Shown piece after piece: positions 24,240 through 33,675 of a DNA stretch of 64,000 nt; positions within the stretch are counted from its first letter, which is position 1, and each line of letters starts with the position of its first letter. The notes below the pieces were generated by a model. It ran no database searches. It was not told the DNA's origin and saw only the letters and a list, made by a program, of their open reading frames with translations. Source of the DNA: Sphagnum magellanicum (Eukaryota > Streptophyta > Sphagnopsida > Sphagnales > Sphagnaceae); assembly GCA_021904315.1 (NCBI GenBank), contig CM038925.1, positions 746,501 through 810,500 of the forward strand. Direction: 5' to 3'. The position numbers were made by a program, and so were the translations under genes.

Positions 24240-24560
24240 CACAAAACACACACACGAAACATTCACATTCATCCCCACACAAAAAAACACACTTAGTGCT
24301 TCACACAAATAAATGAATATCCAAACAAAACCCATGTCCAAATGATTCATATTTTGAAAATTGTCATATGTACCACACACCAAAATATTTATGATTTACA
24401 TATGATGACCTACAACTTTATGTATTCTTTTCAACACATTTTCTTTTTATACATATAAATAATAAAAACCACAAACAAACGCACACATGTCCACATACAT
24501 ATATATACAAACATATACAACCACACATCCATACATACATATGCATTTATACATAAATAC
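24240..24560. repeat. Simple-sequence DNA rich in CA and CATA
   Basis: Runs such as CACACACACGAAAC, ACACATACATATATATACA and CCATACATACATATGCA dominate. There is no coding frame. Confidence 0.7.
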
Positions 24561-25349
24561 AACCTAGATTACATATAAATAAACAAATATCATATAATTT
24601 ATAGATTTACAATTGATTCACATGCAAATTTCATTTAAATTTTGAATTAAAACATATTAGTACAATAATGATTTCTAAGAAAAATATGACATGAAATGTT
24701 ACCCCAGTAATGGAAGAAAATTACACAACTATTTATTCAACCCTATAAATCAACTTTTGACAATAAACCTTATAATTCATTTTTAAACCATAAACCCTAA
24801 ATCTAAACTTTATACATTAAACTTTTATATATATATATATATATTTCAAATATGAACCGTTTAATATATATTTTACTACCTTTGAATTATTTATCAAGGA
24901 TTAGTATATCCTTGAATGATAAATTAAGTAACTTTTTATTTTAAATTTAGTATTGATTTTGACTTTGTGAACATGGACAATTTAGTAAAATATTTGATAA
25001 TTACATTATAATTGACTATTGAAGTCTTACTATGTAAACTACATTTAAATATATATTAAGAAATAACTTGTTATGAAATATTGAGTAGTCATTAATTAAT
25101 TTAGAGGTATGTTCAAAAAGTAAATTTGTAAAATTAAATACCCATTTATTACTCAAAAATAATTACTCAAAATTTAAATCTTTTTTTTGTTGTAAAATTT
25201 TCCTTTAATAAGTTTTTATTGGAACAAAAATAAGTGGGAAACAATACAAATTTTTATTCTCAATTGTCATGATTTTTATCCCATTTTAGTTTCAAATTCT
25301 ATAGAACATGGGTAATGCATTCCAAAAAACAAAATGTTAAAATAAGTTT
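24561..25349. other. No gene recognised
   Basis: A+T-rich sequence with a (TA)n run near 24826-24845 and a few CCCTAAA words near 24790. No gene was recognised. Confidence 0.4.
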
Positions 25350-25780
25350 AATTAGGTTTAGGGTGTAATGTTATTTAATATTAATGTAAATTACTATTAG
25401 CGTGTTAAATTTTAGGGTTTAGGGTTTATGATTTGTGGTTTTGGAATTAGGTTTAAGGTTTAAGTTGAGGTTTAGGTTTTAGGTTTTAAGGGTCAATGTT
25501 TAAGTTTCAAAGCTTAATGTTAATGTTAATTACATGTACAATTGAAATGCTACATTGGATTATAGACCTTAAACCCTAAATTGTGAACCCTAAACCTTAA
25601 AGCATGAACCTTTAAAGTTTTCTAAATGCCAAAATAATATTATAGACCATTATTATGCTGTACTTTCAAAACCCTATATGTTCGAATATAAAATTTTATG
25701 CTATATTAACATATATCCCACATAACCAAATATTATGCCTTACACCCTAAACCATAAACCTTTAAACAAAAACACCAAAA
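25350..25780. repeat. Degenerate interstitial telomere-like stretch, both orientations
   Basis: TTTAGGGTTTAGGGTTTATG near 25412 and related GGTTTAGG words run to about 25500. CCCTAAA words in the opposite orientation follow (near 25567, 25590 and 25745). The switch of orientation suggests an inverted arrangement of old telomere-like sequence. Confidence 0.55.
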
Positions 25781-25999
25781 GTTGGTATACCAACAAAGGT
25801 AGCTAGTATTCCGAAAGGATTCAATAATAAGCCAAGATAGAAAATTGAAACCAACATTACCACATGGCATAACTTGCATTTAATCTAATATCGAAACTTC
25901 AATACCATCTCATCCACCAATAACCACGAAGTGGAAACTCCACTTTCAACATTTGTTGTTACAAATCATTAAGGGCGGGAGATTCGTTAGACATAAGTT

Positions 26000-26935
26000 T
26001 CATGTGCCATTCTTGTGATGCAAAGGTTTAGAAAGCTAGTAGCTTTAGGTCAAGGAGTGAATTTTAGTTTTTTTCTTGAGACAAGACATAGTGTAATCAA
26101 GCTTTCCATCAAAAAGTTTTTTCAATGTAGTACTGAAGTGAAGTTAGGGTTTGGGGGAAGAATTTGGAACACCAAGGAATTGGAGGTTCAAAGGGGATCA
26201 AGGGCAAGAGGACTGACAAGATAAATTGTGATCAAGCTCTTCATCAAAAACTTTTTTCAATGTAAGAGTGAAATGAAGTTAAAGTTTGGGGAAAGAATCT
26301 AGAATGCCAAGGAGTTGGAGGTTCAAAAGGGATCAAGGGTAGGAGAATTGAGAAAACAAAATGTGATCGAACTCTCCATCAAGAAATTTTTTTAGTGTAA
26401 GAATGAAGTGAAATTAGGGTTTGGGGGGAAAATCCGGAATGCCAAGGAGCAAGAAGTTTGAAGGGGATCAAAGGCAAGAGAACTAGAAAACAAAATGCGA
26501 TCAAACACTCCATTAAGAAGTTTTTTTAGTGTAGAAGTGAAGTGAATTCAAGGTTCGGAGGAAAAATCCGAAACGCCGAAAAGCTAGAGGTTCAAAGGGG
26601 ATCAAGGGTAGGATAATTAAAAAGATAGAGTGTGATCAAGCTTTCCATCAAGAAGTTTTTTCAGTGTAAGAATGAATTGAAGTTAGGGTTTGAGGGAAAA
26701 ATCTGAAACACCAAAGATTTGGAGCTTTGGAAAGGATCAAGGGTAGGAGAATTAAAAAGACAAAGCACAATCAAGCTCTTTATCAAGAATTTTCTCAATG
26801 TAAAAATGAAGTGAAGTTAGGGTTGGGGGAAAAATCTGAACACTAAGGATTTTGAAGTTCGAAGGGGATCAAGGGTAGGAGAACTGAAAAGACAGAACAC
26901 AATCGAGTTCTCCTTCATAAATTTTTTTAGTCTAA
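26000..26935. repeat. 135-bp satellite, seven units
   Basis: The marker ATCAAGCTYTYCATCAAGAA starts at 26096, 26231, 26366, 26500, 26635, 26770 and 26902, so the step is 135, 135, 134, 135, 135 and 132 bp. Each unit also carries GTTAGGGTTTGGGGGAAAAA, CCAAGGA-TTGGAGGTTC and GGGGATCAAGGGTAGGAGAA. The near-constant step shows a true tandem array with little indel decay. The frame at 26015-26224 is a by-product of the repeat. Confidence 0.92.
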
Positions 26936-28044
26936 GCATGTAGTTAGCCATTTAGCCCTTATTCAAAACCAATGCCATACTTATTGTAGGGTTTTAGAGA
27001 GAGGAATTTTAGGGTGAAATTCTACAACTCAAAAAGCTCCATCAAATAGCTTTTAGGTACAACTCTTTCACCATTCCTACCCATTGCTCCTTCACTTTCT
27101 TAAATCCTCGCGTGAATCTTACAATTAATTAGCATCACAAGTCTCCTTCCTTTGATAGTTTAACACATTCCATAGTGTAGAGCAATTTACGATGATGTGT
27201 TCAATTATTATCTATTTGAAAAACTTTCTTGAATTCAACATTTTTCTTCATGGAAATAGATTTTCGACTATTTCAACTTTTAAAAAAATGTTTCTTTTCA
27301 ACTTGTGATTACCATTTCATAAATCTAAGTTCTCTAAAATAACTCTTCCAACAAAAAATCCATTTATCATCCCTCTTTTTGTGTCAGTAGGGAGGATTTT
27401 AAAACATGGGATTGCATGCTTAGAAACATGTTGTGTTGACAAGGTTTGAAAATGTCTTTTGGCTGAAGAATATCGCTTCTATTTGATCCCACCTTTTGGA
27501 GAAGGATGGAGCCATCACACAAAAAAGGTGAGTACTACATAATTATATATTAACATCACAATGATTACATAGATTCACCACTTTTATCATATCAAATCCT
27601 TCTTGTCTTGGAGCTATCACACTCACATATTTTTATCAAATTATTCTGCACAATTTTGATGAATCCTCAACTTGTTTTCAGGAATCCTATTATTTTTTCA
27701 TCATAATTCAGACATTAGTTTAATTATAAACCAACAAAAGCAAAAAAAATAAAAATAACAAGGGATTTTCTAAAACTTTTATTATTTTTATCCCTTGGAA
27801 GGTATTCCTACAATTCGAAATCGAACACAACAAAAGATTCCTTCATTACAAGGAAAACTATTGACATTAGTTTGTTTCAACATAGGTTATATAAACAACA
27901 ACAAAGTCATTGTAAAACTATAGCTACAATATTGTACAAAGTCATTGAACTAAGTTTTTGTAAGATACATGGCAACTTTCAAATGGTTCTATTCCATCAA
28001 TTAATATGATGAGGAAACACTGGTTGTTACATGGTCCTAGGGAA
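26936..28044. other. No gene recognised
   Basis: Sequence between the 135-bp satellite and palindromic array B. Only scattered short frames; nothing recognised. Confidence 0.35.
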
Positions 28045-28540
28045 AAATTGAAGACACATGTCGGCCGCCATGAGCTTTCTAATAACCAATTGAAGGAAAT
28101 TGTAGAAAATGCCACCATGCATTTTTTGAATCGAAAATCGAAGAAAATGCCTAAAAGTTACTAAGCATTTTTTCGATCAAAAATGCTAGAAAACGTTTAG
28201 TGGTTGCCAAGCATTTTTTGGATCGAAAATTGTAAAAAACGCATGGCTATCACAAGGCATGGCTATCGCATTTTTTGGGTTGGAAATTATAGAAAATGCC
28301 TAGTGACCACTAGGCATTTCCTAGATTGGAAATCGTAGAAAATGCTTATCAACCACTAAGTTTTTTTATCTGATCAAAGAAAAGTGGGGAATCCTAGAGA
28401 AAGGCTAGTGATTGCCAAGAGTTTTTTCAACACCCAATTGAAAATAAACGTAAGAAACACTTGGAAGCTACCAGGCGATTTCTGCAATTCCTTTTAATAC
28501 AAAATCTAAAAATTCCTAGTGGTCATCATGCATTCTTTCT
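28045..28540. repeat. Palindromic tandem array B, about 45-50-bp period, about 9-10 units
   Basis: Cores of the type AATGCCTAGTGRCCACTAGGCATT recur near 28062, 28110, 28150, 28200, 28245, 28305, 28350, 28408, 28465 and 28520. Spacers are like TTTTTTGGATCGAAAATCG. The unit near 28465 has GATTTCTGCAATTCC, matching the spacer of array A. It lies upstream of the plus-strand relic at 28990-36215. Confidence 0.78.
28294..28319. repeat. Perfect palindrome within array B
   Basis: A 12-bp arm AAATGCCTAGTG, two unpaired bases AC, then the complementary arm CACTAGGCATTT. It is the best preserved core in the array. Confidence 0.9.
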
Positions 28541-28989
28541 AGCTCTATAGAAATGGTGTTTTCTAGATGGCCCCTATGTAGTGATTTAGAAAACGTTTTT
28601 TAAGCCAAAATAATTGTGTGAAATCCAGTGTATCTTAATATAATATTTTGGAAATTTATTTGTAATTTGTGGGGTGAAATGTAGTCTTCTTTAATGTAAT
28701 ATTCTCAAAAAAAATTAATAATTGGTGGACATTCAATTGAATTAAATAGAAAAAAAAATCCCTTCCTAGTGGAATGGGTGGTTCATTGAAGGGGTCATCA
28801 TTTTTTGTTTAATCTTGCATTTTGATGTAGTAATATTCATCTATAAACTTTGTGAACATTGGGTGTTTGACAAGTAAATTATATTTAAGAACAATGAAAA
28901 CATGACCGCAAATATGCATCTTAGTGACATAGTTTCTATCTAGGATTTGAGTGACAATTGGATGGTTCAAATTGGAGTAGGATAATGCA
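28541..28989. other. No gene recognised
   Basis: A+T-rich spacer between array B and the first recognisable coding relic. It would hold the promoter of that gene if it was ever transcribed, but no motif can be defended. Confidence 0.3.
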
Positions 28990-29739
28990 AGGATCCATCA
29001 TTAGTCCCAATTTATAGTGTTAGTGGAGTGGAGAATTGTATAGTTGTCACCATCATATCTATGGTTGAGGCATTTGAATAGCAAAAACTATTTTGCCCAA
29101 CTCCAATTGCACGATATTACGGATCTTCAATGGGAAATGATTACTTTTGGTTTATAAAGGATGTTTCCATGTTGGAAGAAGAACTTGTATTTCTATTGGA
29201 AGAAGGCATTCAAGAGGAGGGCTTTAGCAATTTGTGGAAAGGAAGAATGTCTTGTAGATATCACACTTTCTCTTCATCCTTACAATTTAAAGGATTGGAC
29301 ATTGATGAGGAAATTAAGAATATGATGAATGTTATTCCTCAAGATGAATCCGATGGATACAAATGTAATATTTTTTATGATTCCAATAGTGATGGCACTA
29401 TGAAAAGAGGTTCTTTTAATTCTATGAATGAAAGGTGGAATGAGGAAGGAAATGGTGGAGAAAAGTAGGAATGAACTAATAATGAAAACAGAAGAAGGAA
29501 CTTTTGCATCCAATCAAAAAGTAAGTGTGCTTAGCGAGGTGTGGAATATGAGCTTGTGGATGATGTTGGGTTGTTCGTTATAAATGGCCATATAATAACT
29601 TGTGACCCAAGGGAAACAATTTTTGATAATTAGCTTGGTGAGGATCATGTTGGTGTGAGTATTTTGTATTGCCCGAATAATATTTCAATAGTTATGAAAA
29701 TTGAAGTGACCATTAGCACAAACCATTGTGGATGGGCAC
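28990..29739 (+). pseudogene. Decayed gene (DUF7869-like family), upstream part
   Basis: A plus-strand coding relic includes a 112-residue open stretch at 29130-29468 with EEELVFLLEEGIQEEGFSNLW, GLDIDEEIKNMM and KCNIFYDSNSDGTM. It continues in broken frames to the edge of the gypsy element. No domain is recognised in this part. Its membership is inferred because the recognisable part of the gene resumes directly on the other side of the gypsy insertion, after the GGCAC duplication, on the same strand. Acidic composition and absence of membrane segments fit a soluble N-terminal region. Confidence 0.45.
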
Positions 29740-30240
29740 TGTCGCAACCCTAGCCTTGGGCTCGCGACCAAGGCAAAGGGCTTGCAAGGGTGTGAGCCAA
29801 GAGGAAGCTCGGGAATCAAGGCACAGGCATTGCAAGGGTGCGGGCCAAGAGGATCCCGAGGAGTCACATCACATACTCCCGGGAAAAATAGCCATTTGGA
29901 TGTAGCCTCCATGGAGAGCTGCACAGTATACTATAAGGGGGAAGGTGGTGGCTTCCCCCAAGTCTGAGCCGTGGTGAGTCTTATGTGTCTGTGTTGCTCG
30001 TGGCTCGTCCTAACACCAAGGGTGCTCCAACTATGCACTAACCAATTTGTGTGGGTTGTGTGTAGGCCTGTGTGAGTGAGTGAAGCTTGTGAACTTTTCC
30101 TAGTCCCATCCCGGAGCTCCAACACACCCCTCTACCCCTCAAAGTGTTGTGAGTTAGGGAGCGTGCTCCAACTCCTCCTTCTTCCACTATTTTCTACTTG
30201 GGCTCACATTTGAGTCCCTTAAGGAGTTGGGAGTGCATCA
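29740..30240 (+). repeat. Gypsy 5' LTR, short (501-bp) form
   Basis: It begins TGTCGCAACCCTAGCC and ends GGGAGTGCATCA. It shares both ends with the solo LTRs at 4015-4920, 54382-55179 and 55958-56867 but is some 300-400 bp shorter in the middle. It holds the conserved block CCATTTGGATGTAGCC followed by a pyrimidine/purine-paired GGGGGAAGGTGGTGGC. Confidence 0.94.
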
Positions 30241-30242
30241 TT

Positions 30243-30254
30243 TGGTATCAGAGC
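30243..30254 (+). other. Gypsy primer-binding site, initiator-Met tRNA
   Basis: TGGTATCAGAGC starts two bases after the 5' LTR. It is the same tRNA match as in the copia element. Confidence 0.9.
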
Positions 30255-30290
30255 TCGGGGAGAGCTCGATCTACTTATTGGGGAGTTCCA

Positions 30291-31010
30291 ATGGCACCAA
30301 AGAAGTCTCGCAAGGTAGTCCAAGAGACCATGGTGGAAGAACCCACCCAAGACCCGGATGTTTTAACCCAAGACCCGGATGTTCCACCCCAAGCCATGAG
30401 TGGGGAAGAACAAAAGGATTTCGAAGGTGAGCAAGACCATGATAGCCATGAGGACCATGAAACTGAAGAGGAGCAACCAAATGCGATGCTCTTCACCCCG
30501 GAACAATTAGAGGTCCTACTCAAAATGAATAGGCCCAATTTCAATGAATTGGTTACCGCCCTCAAGGGAGGATCATCCAAAGGTGTGGGGTTCAAGCCCG
30601 CTAAGCCCAGGAACTTTGATGGGGCCCGGGACCGAAAGGTTGTGGATGCTTAGCTTGCGGAAATGGAAGATTACCTCCATGCCGCCAAGGTTGGTCGGCA
30701 CTCGGCCGTGGAACTTACCCAATTTTATTTGAAGGGCTATGCCTCCACATGGTGGAGGACCGTGAGGCAAGAAGAAGGGAAGACCCATGGTTACACATGG
30801 GAATTCTTTAAGGAACGTATTAAGTCGGAATTCATTCCCAAGAATTCCGATTACATTTCAAGGTGCAAACTTCGTAACCTTGTGAATGCAAGCAATGACA
30901 ACTTGCATCAATATGTGAGGGCTTATTCCGAACTCATGCTTGAAATTAGGCATATGCATGAATTAGATCGGGTGTGCCACTTTGTGATGGGGCTTCCAAC
31001 TTGGGCCAAA
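30291..31010 (+). pseudogene. Gypsy gag region
   Basis: This starts MAPKKSRKVVQETMVEEPTQ, followed by an acidic, Gln-rich stretch and FTPEQLEVLLKMNRPNFNEL. Then comes the Retrotrans_gag fold with FYLKGYASTWWRTVR, FKERIKSEFIPKN and HQYVRAYSELML. It is a structural particle protein. The ATG chosen is the first after the primer-binding site and fits the family. Part of a broken element. Confidence 0.88.
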
Positions 31011-31179
31011 CGCAAGCTTGAAGAGAATTGGCCCGCCTCACTAACCGAAGCCATCATGAAAGTGGAAGGCTTCTCGGATGTGGGGCGAGGTGAGAAGTCC
31101 GGATTCAAAACGGATAGCAAGTTCCCTCATAAGAAGGCACGCCATGAAGGGGAATGGAACCGAGACCAAGACACCTCAT

Positions 31180-32130
31180 ACGTGAAGACTTGCTTGACTT
31201 GCCAACAAAACCGGGTAGTCAATAAAAAGCAAGCCGGGTTGTTGCGACCATTACCCATTCCGGAAGGGCCATGGGAAAGTGTGTCCATGGATTTCATGGT
31301 GAGTTTGCCACCATCAAGGGGCTTTGGTGCCATCATGGTAGTGGTTGATCGATTTAGCAAGATGGCACACTTCATGCCCACCAAGGAAAGTGCTACGGCC
31401 CAAGAGACGGGAAGGTTATTCTTCACCCACGTGTTCAAACATCATGGCCTCCCAAAGGACATTGTGTCGAACCGAGACTCGAAGTTCACAAGCAAGTTTT
31501 GGAGAGCCTTGTGAAAGCGCATGGGGACGGAGCTCAAGATGAGAACCTCCTTCTGACCCCAAACGGATGGACAAACCGAGAGGGTGAACTTGGTGATCCA
31601 ACAATTCCTAAGGAATTATGTGGTGGCGGATCGACAAAATTGGGTGGACCATTTGGAGTTGGCCAAATTTTGTTATAACAACTCGGAGCATTCGGCAACG
31701 GGGGCCACCCCATTTCAAATGGTGATGGGCAAGTCACCAATTGTGCCCACAACTTGGGTTGGACAACCCCCAAGTGATGCGAGTGAGGAAGTGCCCATGG
31801 TCACACAACTTGATGAAGAAAGGTGGCGCTTGTGGGAAAGGGCCAATGCCAATCTTGAGAAGGCACATAAAAGGTACAAAGACTTTGCGGACAAGTCCCG
31901 ACGAAAGGTGAATTTTGAAGAAGGGGATGAAGTCTGGTTGAACATAAAAAAATTTCGGTTGCTCGAAGGTTTGAGCCACAAGTTCTTGGGCCCATATGCG
32001 GGTCCATTCAAAGTGTTGGAAAAGAAATTTCCCGACACTTACAAACTAGAACTACCGGAAAATCTTAAGGTTCATCCCATATTTCATGTTTCGCTTTTGA
32101 AGCCGGTCGCCCGTGATGCCTCAAGGCCTG
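31180..32130 (+). pseudogene. Gypsy integrase region
   Basis: CLTCQQNRVVNKKQAGLLRP is the end of the zinc-binding segment, followed by the core start WESVSMDFMVSLPPS, VVVDRFSKMAHFMPT and HGLPKDIVSNRDSKF. LVIQQFLRNYV, ELAKFCYNNSEHSATGATPF and the C-terminal GDEVWLNIKKFRL, YAGPFKVLEK and HPIFHVSLLKP follow. It would join element DNA to the chromosome. Part of a broken element. Confidence 0.9.
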
Positions 32131-32174
32131 ATCGAGAGCACAACTCAAGGCCCCCTCCGGACTTGGTTCATAAT

Positions 32175-32340
32175 GAACCGGAATTTGAAGTGGAGGCCGT
32201 GCTCAAGTCAAGGCAACTAAAGGGGCGAAAGCGGGAGTACTTGGTCAAGTGGAAAGGATACCATCCCATAGAGGCATCTTGGGTCAATGAGTCCGACATG
32301 GAACATGCCCAAGAAGCCATAGAAGAATTCCACAATAGAC
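32175..32340 (+). pseudogene. Gypsy integrase C-terminal chromodomain
   Basis: FEVEAVLKSRQLKGRKREYL then VKWKGYHPIEASWVNESDM shows the chromodomain fold with the aromatic and W positions (YLVKWKGY, SWV) of chromoviruses. Chromodomains in this clade steer insertion toward marked chromatin. The stop follows a basic tail (AKRQRKHRA) near 32372. This feature separates the element from Athila/Tat-type gypsy elements. Confidence 0.92.
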
Positions 32341-32379
32341 CGGCAAAAAGGCAAAGGAAACATAGAGCGTGATGAGGAC

Positions 32380-33156
32380 ATCACCTTTCTTTTAGGGGGC
32401 GAAAAGTTACACAAATGTACCACATCAAGTTGTAAGTGAAATAAAGGTTAAATTTTGAAACTTCCAAGAGATTGCATCACAAACATAATGGTATGTTAGA
32501 AAGGGGCGGGTTGTCAAGTGGCATGGACAAATGGAACTCTTTTGCGTAAGCCCAAATCAAAATCGGACTCCTACTTGGGGGCTAAGAGAAATCTTGGTCC
32601 CAAAAGAAGAGGCAAGCAAGGTGAGCTTACGGGGACGTGCACATGCCCAAAGTGCATCCCAAGGGGTTGGTTAGTAGTGGCGGCCAACACGGGAAGTCAT
32701 GACCCCGTTCGTGTACTATAATCGCATAGCTTGGGACTTAGGCTTTTGCAAAGCCTAAACGTTGCTTCTCGTACCTTGATAAGCATGCCTTTAGGAAAGG
32801 CTTGATTGTTGTGATCAAGGCGCAAGATTGGGAAAGGAGTCATGTCAAGTACCTTAGGTCAAGATTAGGCTTGGCTTGAGTTCCTCATGAGGGGAAGGTT
32901 GAAAGAATGGCCTCCCAAATGAGGGCTTCGTCAATTAGGCTAGTTAGGTCTTTTGACGAAGCAATGGTTAAGGGTTTCTTTTGAGACACCCTTGGACTTG
33001 CCAAGAAAGTGTTGGAAGCTTGGGGATGCCTAAGTTAGCTTGAGGCAAGGTCCGGCCGCAAGGAGTCGGCATTTGATGGCCAAAGATCCAAAAGAAAGCA
33101 ATTGCAATTGTTGAAAGAAAATCTAAATGTCAATGAGGACATTGACCTCTTCTTCA
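32380..33156 (+). other. Gypsy 3' untranslated region
   Basis: About 780 bp between the end of the integrase region and the polypurine tract, with no gene of its own. The 67-residue frame at 32518-32721 has no recognisable domain. Confidence 0.6.
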
Positions 33157-33168
33157 AGTGGGGGAGAG
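33157..33168 (+). other. Gypsy polypurine tract
   Basis: AGTGGGGGAGAG directly precedes the 3' LTR. Confidence 0.88.
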
Positions 33169-33670
33169 TGTCGCAACCCTAGCCTTGGGCTCGTGACCAA
33201 GGCAAAGGGCTTGCAAGGGTGTGAGCCAAGAGGAAGCCCGGGAGTCAAGGCAAAGGCATTGCAAAGGTGCGGGCCAAAAGGATCCCGGGGAGTCACATCA
33301 CATACTCCCGGGAAAAATAGCCATTTGGATGTAGCCTCCATGGAGAGCTGCACAGTATACTATAAGGGGGAAGGTGGTGGCTTCCCCCAAGTCTGGGCCA
33401 TGGTGAGTCTTGTGTGTCCGTGTTGCCCGTGGCTCGTCCTAGCACCAAGGGTGCTCCAACTATGCACTAACCACTTTGTGTGGGTTGTGTGCAGGCTTGT
33501 GTGAGTGAGTAAAGCTTGTGAACTTTTCCTAGTCCCATCCCGGAGCTCCAACACGCCCCTCTACCCCTCAAAGTGTTGTGAGCTAGGGAGCGTGCTCCGA
33601 CTCCTCCTTCTTTCGTTGTTTTCTACTTGGGGTTCACATTTGAGTCCCTTAAGGAGTTGGGAGTGCGTCA
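33169..33670 (+). repeat. Gypsy 3' LTR, short (502-bp) form
   Basis: It aligns end to end with 29740-30240, with about 26 substitutions and one 1-bp length difference by eye. Ends GGGAGTGCGTCA. Confidence 0.94.
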
Positions 33671-33675
33671 GGCAC

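Larger units (their letters stand above)
29740..33670 (+). mobile_element. Ty3/gypsy chromodomain retrotransposon (family GypA), shortened and broken
   Basis: LTRs at 29740-30240 and 33169-33670, with TGTCGCAACC starts and GTCA-type ends, are flanked by GGCAC duplications (29735-29739 and 33671-33675). An initiator-Met primer-binding site and a polypurine tract are present. The recognisable parts are gag, integrase and a C-terminal chromodomain, so it is a chromovirus. Protease, reverse transcriptase and RNase H are not found, making it a shortened, non-autonomous copy with a few further breaks. By eye count the LTRs differ at about 26 of 501 positions, about 24 of them transitions. That is near 5 percent and means an insertion much older than the copia element. 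It sits inside the DUF7869-like relic. Confidence 0.95.

Noticed and set aside
26015-26224. 69-residue plus-strand frame as a gene
   Set aside because: It lies wholly within the 135-bp satellite and is not kept open in the other units.
30271-30595. Minus-strand frames over the gypsy gag start
   Set aside because: These are complementary shadows of the recognised gag region, with no domain.
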